Source of the DNA: QHCF01 sp003244275
GTDB lineage: Bacteria > Actinomycetota > Acidimicrobiia > Acidimicrobiales > QHCF01
Assembly (NCBI GenBank): GCA_036806345.1
Contig: DAIROT010000001.1
Span: 39,488-103,487, forward strand
Length of the DNA: 64,000 nt
Direction: 5' to 3'
Shown: positions 7,497 to 17,856 of the stretch, piece after piece
Numbering within the stretch: the stretch's first letter is position 1
How the letters are laid out: each line of letters opens with the position of its first letter
Notes under the pieces: generated by a model
Told to the model about the DNA's origin: nothing
Database searches by the model: none
Seen by the model: the letters and a program-made list of their open reading frames with translations, nothing else
Translations under genes and position numbers: made by a program

Positions 7497-7996
7497 GGGC
7501 CTTCCTGGGACTGGGCTCCAACCTGGGTGACCGGCGCCGGCAATTGCGGGAAGCGGTGTCGGCTCTGCCCGACCTGGTGGCAGTGTCCCCCTTGTATCAA
7601 AGTGACCCTGTTGGCGGGCCGCCCGGCCAGGGCCAGTACCTCAATCTGGTGGCCGAGCTGGACACCGATCTGACCGCTCGTCAGCTCCTGTCACTGTGTC
7701 ATTGGCTGGAAGGGGCAGCCGGTCGGGTGCGAGGAGAGCGCTGGGGGTCACGTTCGCTGGATGTGGACGTCTTGTTGGTTGGTGAGCTGGAGACGCGAGA
7801 GGACGATCTGGTGGTCCCCCATCCGCTTATGTGGAACAGGGGATTCGTGCTGCGCCCTCTGGCCGACCTGGCCCCCGAGCTGGTGCCTCCCGGGTGGGAG
7901 GCCTGGGTCGTTGGTCGAGCCGAGCCGGCAGGTACCCTGGACCTGCTCGCGAACGGCACTCCCGATGCGGGGGCCGGAACGTCGAAAGCAAGGTGA
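7493..7996 (+). CDS. folK: Hydroxymethyl-dihydropterin pyrophosphokinase
   Basis: Transfers pyrophosphate from ATP to 6-hydroxymethyl-7,8-dihydropterin, giving the FolP substrate. Begins FLGLGSNLGDRRRQL, then VSPLYQSDPVGGPPGQGQYLN and the ATP/Mg segment RGERWGSRSLDVDVLLVG (Asp-x-Asp) followed by VPHPLM. 167 residues. GTG 7493 sits in the folB stop codon, so translation is probably coupled. The gene closes the folE-P-B-K set. Confidence 0.94.
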   Translation: MRAFLGLGSNLGDRRRQLREAVSALPDLVAVSPLYQSDPVGGPPGQGQYLNLVAELDTDLTARQLLSLCHWLEGAAGRVRGERWGSRSLDVDVLLVGELETREDDLVVPHPLMWNRGFVLRPLADLAPELVPPGWEAWVVGRAEPAGTLDLLANGTPDAGAGTSKAR

Positions 7997-8024
7997 TGGC
8001 GGTGAACCGGGTAGGCCCTGACCG

Positions 8025-8951
8025 ATGATGGTTGTTGACACGGTCGCCGGACTGATGAAGGCGACCGAGGAGGCTCGGTCGGACGGCCGGCGGGTTGGTC
8101 TGGTTCCGACCATGGGCGCCCTGCACCCCGGACACCTGTCCCTGTTGCGCCGGTCCGTTCAGGACGACGACACAGTGGTGGCCACCGTGTTCGTCAACCC
8201 CCTCCAGTTCGCGGCCGGGGAGGATCTGGCCAGCTATCCGCGGGACCTCCGCCGGGATCTCGTCCTGGCTGACGAGGCAGGTGTCGATTACCTGTTCGTG
8301 CCAACCTGTGAGGAGATGTACTCGCAGCCGCCCCTCATCACCATCGGGGTGGCGGCTCTGTCGCAGCGTCTGGAAGGGTGTTACAGGCCAGGTCATTTCG
8401 AGGGAGTGGCCATGGTGATAGCCAAGTTGTTCGCCATGGTCGGGCGTTGCCGGGCCTACTTCGGGGAGAAGGACTACCAGCAGCTGTGCCTGGTGCGCCG
8501 CTTGGCGGCCGACCTGTCCTTCCCGGTGGAGGTGGTCGGCTGCCCCACCGTCCGCCACCCAGATGGGCTGGCCCTCTCCAGTCGCAACGTCCGGCTGTCT
8601 CCCACTGAGCGAGTGGCCGCTCCCGTGATCCACCGAGCACTGGTGGCGGGGCGACACGCGGTGGAGGCGGGGCGGTGTGACCCAGCGGTGGTCTCGCAGG
8701 TGATGGCGGACGTCATGTCGGGTGAGCCGCTGGCCGATCTTGAGTATGCCGAGGCAGCCGACCCGGGCGATCTGCGCACCCCGGATCGCCTGGCCGGCGA
8801 GGTGCGCCTGCTGGCGGCGGCCAGGATCGGCGCCGTCCGCCTCATCGACAACCTGGCGGCGGTGTTTGGCCAGCCCCGCGCCGACTGCGAAGGACGCTCC
8901 CACTCCCAGAGGCGCCCCCACCCCGAAGGGCAGCTATGCGACGGCGGATGA
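8025..8951 (+). CDS. panC: Pantothenate synthetase
   Basis: ATP-dependent condensation of pantoate with beta-alanine. Contains PTMGALHPGHLSLLRRS (nucleotide HIGH-like motif), FVNPLQFAAGEDL..YPR, the GHFEGVAMVIAKL segment, FGEKDYQQL and SSRNVRLSP. 308 residues including a 20-residue C-terminal tail rich in Arg, His and Pro that overlaps panD by 16 bp. The neighbouring panD supplies beta-alanine, so the pair completes pantothenate synthesis. Confidence 0.94.
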   Translation: MMVVDTVAGLMKATEEARSDGRRVGLVPTMGALHPGHLSLLRRSVQDDDTVVATVFVNPLQFAAGEDLASYPRDLRRDLVLADEAGVDYLFVPTCEEMYSQPPLITIGVAALSQRLEGCYRPGHFEGVAMVIAKLFAMVGRCRAYFGEKDYQQLCLVRRLAADLSFPVEVVGCPTVRHPDGLALSSRNVRLSPTERVAAPVIHRALVAGRHAVEAGRCDPAVVSQVMADVMSGEPLADLEYAEAADPGDLRTPDRLAGEVRLLAAARIGAVRLIDNLAAVFGQPRADCEGRSHSQRRPHPEGQLCDGG

Positions 8952-9295
8952 TGAAGTCCAAGATCCACCGGGCCACCGTCACCGACGCCAAGTTGAACTA
9001 TGCAGGCTCCATCAGTCTCGACTCACGGCTGATGACGTTGGCCGACATCCGCCCCCACGAGCAGGTGGCGGTGCTCGACATCGACAACGGGGCTCGATTC
9101 GAGACCTATGCGATCCCTGGGGAAACCGGCCAGGTGTGCCTGAATGGGGCGGCGGCACGACTGGTCCAGCCGGGCGACACGGTCATCATCATCTCCTACG
9201 CGGACTATGAGGACGCCGAGCTGGACGGCTTCGAACCCCGGGTGGTCCAGGTCGATTCGGCCAATTCAGTCACCGACCAGGCACCTCCTCCCTAG
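8936..9295 (+). CDS. panD: Aspartate 1-decarboxylase (self-cleaving, pyruvoyl)
   Basis: Makes beta-alanine from aspartate. The proenzyme cleaves itself at Gly-Ser: residues 22-31 read YAGSISLDSR, so cleavage falls between Gly24 and Ser25 (counting from ATG 8936). KSKIHRATVTDAKLNY and VCLNGAAARL..GDTVIIISYA are family signatures. Internal Met5 or Met6 (ATG 8948 or 8951) are alternative starts and would reduce the overlap with panC. 119 residues. Confidence 0.93.
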   Translation: MRRRMMKSKIHRATVTDAKLNYAGSISLDSRLMTLADIRPHEQVAVLDIDNGARFETYAIPGETGQVCLNGAAARLVQPGDTVIIISYADYEDAELDGFEPRVVQVDSANSVTDQAPPP

Positions 9296-11020
9296 GTGGA
9301 CACTCATCAGCAGGCCCCCACCGTCCCAGGGCCCATGGACGTGCTGGTGCTGGGTAGTGGGGTGGCCGGGCTCTCAGTGGCCATGACCCTCTACTCCATA
9401 GCGGGGGCGGCCGAGCCTCTGGCCGGCATGCGGATCGGCATCCTGACCAAGGCGGAGCTGGCTGACGCCACCACCCGATGGGCCCAGGGCGGGGTGGCCG
9501 TTGTCCTACCGGTGGATGGGAGCACCGACCGCCAAGGTCGGGACTCCACCGCGCTCCACCTGGACGACACCGTGGCCGCCGGGGCGGGGCTCTGCGACAC
9601 CGACGCAGTCGGGGTCCTGGTCAGGGAGGGGCCTCGGCGGGTACAGGACCTGATCGCCCTGGGCACCGTCTTCGACCGTCAGCCCAGCGGTGAGCTGGCG
9701 CTAGCCCGAGAGGGCGGTCACTCCACCGCCCGGGTGGTCCACGCCGGAGGTGCGGCCACTGGCGCCGAGGTCGAGCGAGCCCTGGTCGAGGCGGTTCGGG
9801 CCACCCCTGCGGTGATCCTCGAGGGTTGGCTGGCGCTCGACCTACTGGTCGAAGCGGGCCGGTGTCGGGGAGTGGTGGCCATGGACCCGGCAGGAAGCCT
9901 CCGCCAGATCCGGGCCACCCATGTGGTCCTGGCCACTGGAGGTGCCGGCCAGCTGTTCTCGGTGACCACCAACCCGCCCGAGGCCACGGGTGACGGTATG
10001 GCCATGGCCCTGCGGGCCGGGGTGGCGGTGGCCGACCTCGAGTTTGTCCAGTTCCACCCCACCGCCCTGCACCCGGGGGCACCGGGCCACCCGCACAAGT
10101 GCGAACCGAGCTCCCCCTCCCACCCCAACCGCGCCGCCCCCCGGCTCCTGCTCTCCGAGGCCCTGCGAGGCCACGGCGCCCTCCTACGAGACGCCGAGGG
10201 TGAGCGGTTCGTCGACGAGCTGGCCCCCAGGGACCTGATCAGTCGGGCCATGGTGGAGCGCATGGTCACCCAGGGAACCGATCACCTCTGGCTGGACGCC
10301 ACTGGGCTGGTTCACTTCGCCGAGCGGTTCCCGGCCATCGCCGGCGCCCTGAGTGCCACCGGGCTCGATCCGGCCTCCGATTGGCTACCGATCGCCCCCG
10401 CTGCCCACTACCTTTCCGGTGGGGTGGTCACCGACCTTGACGGGGCGACATCGCTGCCTGGGCTGTGGGCTTGCGGCGAGGTGGCCTGTACCGGTGTGCA
10501 CGGGGCCAACCGACTGGCCTCCAACTCGCTGCTGGAGGGACTGGTGTTCGGCGGTCGGGTGGTGGACGCCATCGCCGCCGGCCGCCTCGGGGCGCTCCCC
10601 ACCGGGGCCATGCGGGCGGTCGTCGGCGCCCCCAGCGGCATTGCTGGGGCGTCCGTTTCCGCCAGTGCGGGTGACGCTCCTGTCGGAATGTCATCCGCAC
10701 TGGCGCTCCCGCCCACCTCGGACATTCCGGTTCTTCGCTCCTCGCTCCAAGGCGCCATGACCAATCTCGCCGGGGTGGTCCGGGACGCGAAAGCCCTCGC
10801 GGTCGCTACCGAAGTCGTCGACGAGGTTCGGATTTCTTTGGGATCTCCCAAGGACCGTTCATCCTGGGAACTGCTCAACCTGGTGTCTGTGGCTGGCGCC
10901 CTGCTCGTCTCGGCCGCTGCTCGTACCGAGACTCGGGGGTCGCACACCCGTTCGGACTTCCCGACGAGGGATCCGGCCCTCCTGATCCGCCTGGTCCACG
11001 GTGGTCATCCGCAAAATTGA
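9296..11020 (+). CDS. nadB: L-aspartate oxidase
   Basis: FAD enzyme oxidising L-aspartate to iminoaspartate for quinolinate synthesis. The Rossmann motif VLGSGVAGLSVAM lies near residues 18-30, followed by TRWAQGGVAVV, the HSTARVVHAGGAATGAEVERAL segment, LATGGAGQLFSVTTNPPEATGDG, and C-terminal GLWACGEVACTGVHGANRLASNS. GTG 9296 follows the panD stop directly; ATG 9335 (MDVLVLGSG) is an alternative start. 574 residues, with an Ala/Ser-rich insert near 435-475. The quinolinate synthase gene nadA is not in the window. Confidence 0.93.
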   Translation: MDTHQQAPTVPGPMDVLVLGSGVAGLSVAMTLYSIAGAAEPLAGMRIGILTKAELADATTRWAQGGVAVVLPVDGSTDRQGRDSTALHLDDTVAAGAGLCDTDAVGVLVREGPRRVQDLIALGTVFDRQPSGELALAREGGHSTARVVHAGGAATGAEVERALVEAVRATPAVILEGWLALDLLVEAGRCRGVVAMDPAGSLRQIRATHVVLATGGAGQLFSVTTNPPEATGDGMAMALRAGVAVADLEFVQFHPTALHPGAPGHPHKCEPSSPSHPNRAAPRLLLSEALRGHGALLRDAEGERFVDELAPRDLISRAMVERMVTQGTDHLWLDATGLVHFAERFPAIAGALSATGLDPASDWLPIAPAAHYLSGGVVTDLDGATSLPGLWACGEVACTGVHGANRLASNSLLEGLVFGGRVVDAIAAGRLGALPTGAMRAVVGAPSGIAGASVSASAGDAPVGMSSALALPPTSDIPVLRSSLQGAMTNLAGVVRDAKALAVATEVVDEVRISLGSPKDRSSWELLNLVSVAGALLVSAAARTETRGSHTRSDFPTRDPALLIRLVHGGHPQN

Positions 11021-11901
11021 GATCATTGAGCCCCTCGTCCGTCGCCCACTTGCATCCACCGGCCGCCGCGGTGCGCGATGCAGTGGCGCTGGCCCTGGCC
11101 GAGGATCTGTTGCCCTTGGGGGACCTCACCGCGTCGCTGTTGCCGGAGGGGGCAATGGCCAGGGGGGCCCTGGTGGCGAGGGGTAGCGGGGTGCTGGCCG
11201 GGCGGCGCTGTGCCATGGAGGCGTTCGCCCAGATCGACCGGGCGATCGAGATCGAATGGACGCTCGACGATGGAGACGACGTGGCCCCGGGCCAGGTGCT
11301 GGCTCACGTGAGTGGACCGTTGGCCTCGGTTCTCACGGCTGAGCGTACAGCCCTCAACTTCCTGGGCCATCTCTCGGGGGTGGCCAGCCTCACCCAGCGA
11401 TACGTGGACGCAGTGGCACAGGCCAACCCTGCTACCCGCGTCTGGGACACCCGCAAGACGACGCCCGGGCTGCGGGCCCTGGAGAAGGCGGCGGTACGGG
11501 CCGGGGGAGGGGTCAACCACCGGGGCAGCCTCTCGGAGGGAGTGCTGGTGAAGGACAACCATCTGACCGGCATGGCCATCGGTGATGCGGTGGCCAGTGC
11601 CCGACAGCTCTGGCCCGGGCGCCTGCTGGAGGTGGAGTGCGATCGCATCGAGCAGGTGACCGAGGCGGTGGCGGCCGGAGCCGGCTTGGTGCTGTTGGAC
11701 AACATGGATCCGGACCAGGTTCAGGCGTGCGTTGCCCTGGTCCGCCAGCAGGGCAACGCAAGGACCCTGGTCGAGGTCTCCGGCCGCGTCAGCCTGGAGT
11801 CGGTGGGCGACTATGCCCGAGCAGGAGCCGACCTGATCTCGGTAGGAGCCATCACCCACTCTGCGCCGGTGCTGGACATCGGGCTCGACGTCGAGACCTG
11901 A
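11017..11901 (+). CDS. nadC: Nicotinate-nucleotide pyrophosphorylase (quinolinate phosphoribosyltransferase)
   Basis: Converts quinolinate and PRPP to nicotinate mononucleotide. Typical parts are ALAEDLLPLGDLTASLL, LTAERTALNFLGHLSGVAS, DTRKTTPGLRALEKAAVRAGGG, GVLVKDNHL, VECDRIEQV and VEVSGRVSLESVGDYARAGADLISVG. TTG 11017 overlaps the nadB stop as TTGA, which places the protein start 20-25 residues before the conserved region. 294 residues. Confidence 0.94.
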   Translation: MRSLSPSSVAHLHPPAAAVRDAVALALAEDLLPLGDLTASLLPEGAMARGALVARGSGVLAGRRCAMEAFAQIDRAIEIEWTLDDGDDVAPGQVLAHVSGPLASVLTAERTALNFLGHLSGVASLTQRYVDAVAQANPATRVWDTRKTTPGLRALEKAAVRAGGGVNHRGSLSEGVLVKDNHLTGMAIGDAVASARQLWPGRLLEVECDRIEQVTEAVAAGAGLVLLDNMDPDQVQACVALVRQQGNARTLVEVSGRVSLESVGDYARAGADLISVGAITHSAPVLDIGLDVET

Positions 11902-11916
11902 GACCTGAGACCTGAG
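11893..11916 (+). repeat. GAGACCT x3 tandem repeat before coaX
   Basis: Three perfect 7-bp units plus a partial fourth span the nadC stop codon and end at the coaX ATG. The repeat carries the nadC stop and the spacer, and may reflect replication slippage at the gene junction. Confidence 0.8.
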
Positions 11917-12714
11917 ATGCTTCTCGCCATCGACGCCGGCAACACCCAGACCGCCATCGGCCTGTTCACCTCGCCGCGGATGGGAGACGGGGTCACCCCG
12001 GCCTATCACTGGCGCATCGCCACCAACTCCAGTCACACCGCCGACGAGTGGGCCCTGATGGTGTCCCAGTTGCTCGGGTTGTCCGGCCTGAGCTTTGCCG
12101 ACGTAGATGGCATCGCCGTCTCGTCTACCGTTCCCCGGGCTCTGGCCGCCCTGCGGGAGATGGTCGGGGCCTGGCTGAGCGTCCCCTGCGTGATGGTCGA
12201 GCCGGGCGTGCGGACTGGGATGCCGATCCTCTACGACAACCCCCGTGAGGTGGGAGCCGACCGGATAGCCAACGCAGTGGCTGCCTACCAGCTCTACCGT
12301 GGGCCCACCATGGTGGTTGACTTCGGGACGGCCACCACCGTCGATGTGGTCTCCGAGCGAGGTGAGTACCTGGGCGGGGCCATTGCGCCGGGGATCGAGA
12401 TCAGCCTGGACGCCCTGTTCGCCCGGGCCGCCGCCCTGCCTCGAGTCGAGCTGGTCGAACCTCGCAACGTGATCGGCAAGTCGACGGTGGAGTCCATGCA
12501 GTCGGGGGCTCTCTACGGCTACGCGGCTCAGGCCGATGGTCTGTGCCGGCGGGTGCGTGAGCAGGTGGGCCCGTCTACCGTCGTGGCTACTGGGGGTCTG
12601 GCCGAGGTGATGATCCCGTTTCTCTCGGTGGGTCCCCACCACGAGCCGTGGCTGACCCTGTACGGCCTGGCGCTCATCTACGACCGCAACATCGAGAGTG
12701 GGCGAGAGACTTGA
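11917..12714 (+). CDS. coaX: Type III pantothenate kinase
   Basis: Phosphorylates pantothenate, the first step to CoA, and so uses the product of panC/panD upstream. The ASKHA-fold phosphate loops are MLLAIDAGNTQTAIGLF at the N-terminus and VVDFGTATTVDVVS near 127-140; PGVRTGMPILYDNPREVGADRIAN and GGAIAPGIEISLDALF are diagnostic of CoaX rather than CoaA. 265 residues. The end overlaps lysS by TTGA. Confidence 0.94.
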   Translation: MLLAIDAGNTQTAIGLFTSPRMGDGVTPAYHWRIATNSSHTADEWALMVSQLLGLSGLSFADVDGIAVSSTVPRALAALREMVGAWLSVPCVMVEPGVRTGMPILYDNPREVGADRIANAVAAYQLYRGPTMVVDFGTATTVDVVSERGEYLGGAIAPGIEISLDALFARAAALPRVELVEPRNVIGKSTVESMQSGALYGYAAQADGLCRRVREQVGPSTVVATGGLAEVMIPFLSVGPHHEPWLTLYGLALIYDRNIESGRET

Positions 12715-14120
12715 GCGGGGTCCCCTACAATTTCGCAAAGACAGCTTCTGCGCAGGACGTCCGTGACCGCTTCGGCTCCCTCGGCACCGGGGAGGAGTCG
12801 GGCGCCACTGTGTCGGTGGCCGGGCGGGTCATGCTGATGCGGGCCCAGGGCAAGCTGGCCTTCGCCGAGCTGCGCGACTCCAGTGGTTCAGTCCAGCTGT
12901 TCGCCCTGGCTGGCGTTACCGCCGACTTCGAGGCCCTCACCCGACTGTCGCTGGGCGACTGGGTGGGGGCGACGGGCGAGGTGGTGCGGACCCGGCGGGG
13001 CGAGCTTTCGGTCAAGGTGGACGGGTGGGAGCTGTTGGCCGCCGCCCGGCGGGGCTTTGGTGACAAGTGGCACGGCGTGACCGACGTGGAGACCCGCTAC
13101 CGCCAGCGCTACGTGGACCTGTGGGCCAACGAGGATGCCCGCCGGGTGCTGCTGTTGCGCAGTCGGGTGCTGAGCCTGTTGCGGCGCTGGCTGGAGGAAC
13201 GGGGCTTCGTAGAGGTCGAGACCCCCGTATTCCAGGGTGTGCCGGGGGGGGCGGCGGCCAGGCCCTTCATCACCCACCACAATGCCCTCGACGTCGACCT
13301 CTACCTGCGGATCGCCACCGAGCTGCACCTCAAGCGGCTGGTGGTGGGGGGCTTCGAGCGAGTGTTCGAGGTCGGCCGGGTGTTTCGCAACGAGGGGATC
13401 TCACCCCGCCACAATCCCGAGTTCACCATGCTCGAGCTCTACCAGGCCTACGTCGACTACACCGAGATGATGGTCCTCACCGAGGAGCTGGTGGCCTACC
13501 TGGCCACCGAGGTACGGGGCTCGGCGGTGATCACCTATGGCGGCCGGGATCTGGACCTCACGCCGCCGTGGCGCCGGGCCACCCTGACCCAGCTGGTTGA
13601 GGAGACGGCCGGGCTCTCGGTCGATGTGGGGATGGGTCTGGAGGACCTGCGGGTGGTGGCCAGGAGCGCTGGGGTGGAGGTGGAGGAGTCGTGGGGACCG
13701 GGCAAGCTGGTCCTGGAGGTGTACGAGAAGACCACCGAGGCTTCCCTGTGGGGACCGGTCTTCGTGTGCGACTATCCCCGGGAGGTCTCGCCCCTGGCCC
13801 GCGACCACCGCAGTCGGCCCGGCCTGGTGGAGAGGTTCGAGCCGATCGTGGCCGGCCGGGAGCTGGGCAACGCCTTCTCGGAGCTGGTGGACCCCGATGA
13901 GCAGAGATCCCGGTTCGAGGCCCAGGCGGGGCAGCGGGCGGCCGGGAACGCCGAGGCCATGGGGATGGACGAGGACTACGTGCGGGCCCTGGAGTACGGC
14001 CTGCCCCCTACCGGCGGCCTGGGGATCGGCATCGACCGCCTAGTCATGTTGCTGGCTGATGTGGCCAACATCCGGGAGGTCATCGCCTTCCCCACCCTGC
14101 GGCCGCTACCCGGCGGGTAG
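12711..14120 (+). CDS. lysS: Lysyl-tRNA synthetase, class II
   Basis: Charges tRNA-Lys. The N-terminal OB-fold is VAGRVMLMRAQGKLAFAELRD; motif 1 lies near ERGFVEVETPV, motif 2 is VFRNEGISPRHNPEFTMLE and motif 3 GGLGIGIDRLVMLLA. The open frame extends upstream into coaX, but TTG 12711 overlapping the coaX stop (TTGA) starts at MSGVPYNFAKTASA where the family begins; 469 residues. Last gene of the cofactor run; its 3' end lies in a repeat shared with the convergent gene. Confidence 0.93.
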   Translation: MSGVPYNFAKTASAQDVRDRFGSLGTGEESGATVSVAGRVMLMRAQGKLAFAELRDSSGSVQLFALAGVTADFEALTRLSLGDWVGATGEVVRTRRGELSVKVDGWELLAAARRGFGDKWHGVTDVETRYRQRYVDLWANEDARRVLLLRSRVLSLLRRWLEERGFVEVETPVFQGVPGGAAARPFITHHNALDVDLYLRIATELHLKRLVVGGFERVFEVGRVFRNEGISPRHNPEFTMLELYQAYVDYTEMMVLTEELVAYLATEVRGSAVITYGGRDLDLTPPWRRATLTQLVEETAGLSVDVGMGLEDLRVVARSAGVEVEESWGPGKLVLEVYEKTTEASLWGPVFVCDYPREVSPLARDHRSRPGLVERFEPIVAGRELGNAFSELVDPDEQRSRFEAQAGQRAAGNAEAMGMDEDYVRALEYGLPPTGGLGIGIDRLVMLLADVANIREVIAFPTLRPLPGG

Positions 14121-14214
14121 CTCGTCGAGGGCTCAGACCCCAAGGGCTCAGACCCCAAGGGCTCAGACGCCAAGGGCTCAGACGCCAAGGGCTCAGGCGG
14201 GTAGCTCGTCGAGG
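14112..14214 (+). repeat. Four 15-bp tandem repeats flanked by a 19-bp direct repeat
   Basis: Between the convergent stops of lysS (14120) and the polyprenyl synthase (14193) lie four 15-bp units at 14131-14190: two read gctcagaccccaagg and two carry gacgcc. A partial fifth unit follows. The block is flanked by two perfect copies of ggcgggtagctcgtcgagg (14112-14130 and 14196-14214). One copy carries the lysS stop codon; the other encodes the end of the opposite-strand gene. No classic hairpin terminator is visible. Confidence 0.9.
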
Positions 14215-15167
14215 ATGGCGTAGCCCAGGTTGGCCAGTGCGCCGGCCACAGCCGGCTCCCCCAGCTCGCCCGCGGCGGCGGCCGCTTTGTCGGCGTAGGT
14301 CCGGGCCGCGGCTATGGCCAGGGCGACGGCCCCCGAACCGGCCACCATGGCCCTGGCCTTGTCCCGGCTGGGCCCGTCGAGGGGAGCTCCCAGCATGGCC
14401 CGAAGCTCGGGACCGGTGGCCGGATTGGCCAGGGCCAACAGCACCGGCAGGTTATAGATGCCCTTGACCAGATCCTGTCCCCCCTCCTTGCCCAGCTCCT
14501 CGTCGGAGGCGACCACGTCGCGGATGTCGTCGTGGATCTGGAACACCATGCCGAACGCCTCCCCGAAGGTGGTGACGGCCTCTACATGGCCTCGATCGAG
14601 CCCGGCGGTGAGGGCGCCGATGCGACAGGCGGTAGCCATGAGGGAGGCCGTCTTGCCGGCGATGGCGGACAAATAGGCAGCCTCCGAGCGGGCCGGGTCG
14701 AAGGCGGTGCGGACCTCACTCACCTCGCCCTCGCACAACCGGGCCAGGGTGGCCGCCAACAAGCCGGCCACCTCGGTGCCCAGACTGGCGGCGATGCCGG
14801 CCGCCCGGGCCAGGAGGAAGTCCCCCGCCACTATGGCCACCAGGTTCCCCCACCTGGCGTTGACGCTGGCTACGTTGCGACGGGTGGCGGCTTCGTCCAG
14901 CACGTCGTCGTGGTACAGCGACGCCAGGTGGACCAGCTCCACCGCCACCCCGCCCAGGAGCACTGATTCGGTGACCGGGCCAAGGCCGGAGACGGCGGCG
15001 GCCAAGCCGAGAGCGGGGCGCACCCGCTTTCCGCCTGCGGCGATGAGGTGGCCGGCGACCTCGTCCAGGAAGGGGTCCTCGGTTCGCACCGAGCGGCACA
15101 GGCTGACTTCGAGGCGGTCCAGATCCTCATCCAAGCGAGAGATGCCCAACAAGTCAACGAGGTTCAC
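14193..15167 (-). CDS. Long-chain trans-polyprenyl diphosphate synthase
   Basis: Elongates farnesyl- or geranylgeranyl-PP with isopentenyl-PP, most likely for the menaquinone side chain. The first Asp-rich motif is HDDVLDEAATRR (DDxxD) and the second is QIHDDIRDVV (DDxxD). GGKRVRPALG near the N-terminus binds IPP. 324 residues, start GTG 15167, divergent from clpC. In the first Asp-rich motif the residues just upstream (ASLY) lack bulky aromatics at the fourth and fifth positions, consistent with a long product. Chain length cannot be read exactly from sequence. Confidence 0.88.
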   Translation of the reverse strand: MNLVDLLGISRLDEDLDRLEVSLCRSVRTEDPFLDEVAGHLIAAGGKRVRPALGLAAAVSGLGPVTESVLLGGVAVELVHLASLYHDDVLDEAATRRNVASVNARWGNLVAIVAGDFLLARAAGIAASLGTEVAGLLAATLARLCEGEVSEVRTAFDPARSEAAYLSAIAGKTASLMATACRIGALTAGLDRGHVEAVTTFGEAFGMVFQIHDDIRDVVASDEELGKEGGQDLVKGIYNLPVLLALANPATGPELRAMLGAPLDGPSRDKARAMVAGSGAVALAIAAARTYADKAAAAAGELGEPAVAGALANLGYAILDELPA

Positions 15168-15284
15168 AGACTACCGACCCTAGGCTACGTGCCGCGGGTG
15201 CTGGGCGGCGTGGCTACGGATATTGGTGGCGGGCACGGAGTGAGCTCGGCACGGTTAGACTCTGAGAAGGCTATCGAGCCGCGC

Positions 15285-15290
15285 AGGAGG
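15285..15290 (+). promoter_or_regulatory. Ribosome binding site that fixes the TTG start of clpC
   Basis: A perfect AGGAGG ends 6 nt before TTG 15297. This identifies the clpC start although the open frame runs further upstream. A -10-like TAGACT lies at 15256-15261, giving a leader of about 30 nt; no good -35 is visible. Confidence 0.75.
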
Positions 15291-15296
15291 CGGAAA

Positions 15297-17792
<2,496 letters not shown>

Positions 17793-17856
17793 CGCTGCCT
17801 CTGCGGAGCAGGTGATACTGCGAAGCACGGTTACACACCATCCGTAGGGTGGGGCA

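Noticed and set aside
11023..12738. A 571-codon open frame on the minus strand across nadC and coaX
   Set aside because: It is antisense to two clearly recognised enzymes, has no recognisable domain and a composition dominated by His, Gly, Arg and Gln. Long antisense frames are expected in GC-rich coding DNA.
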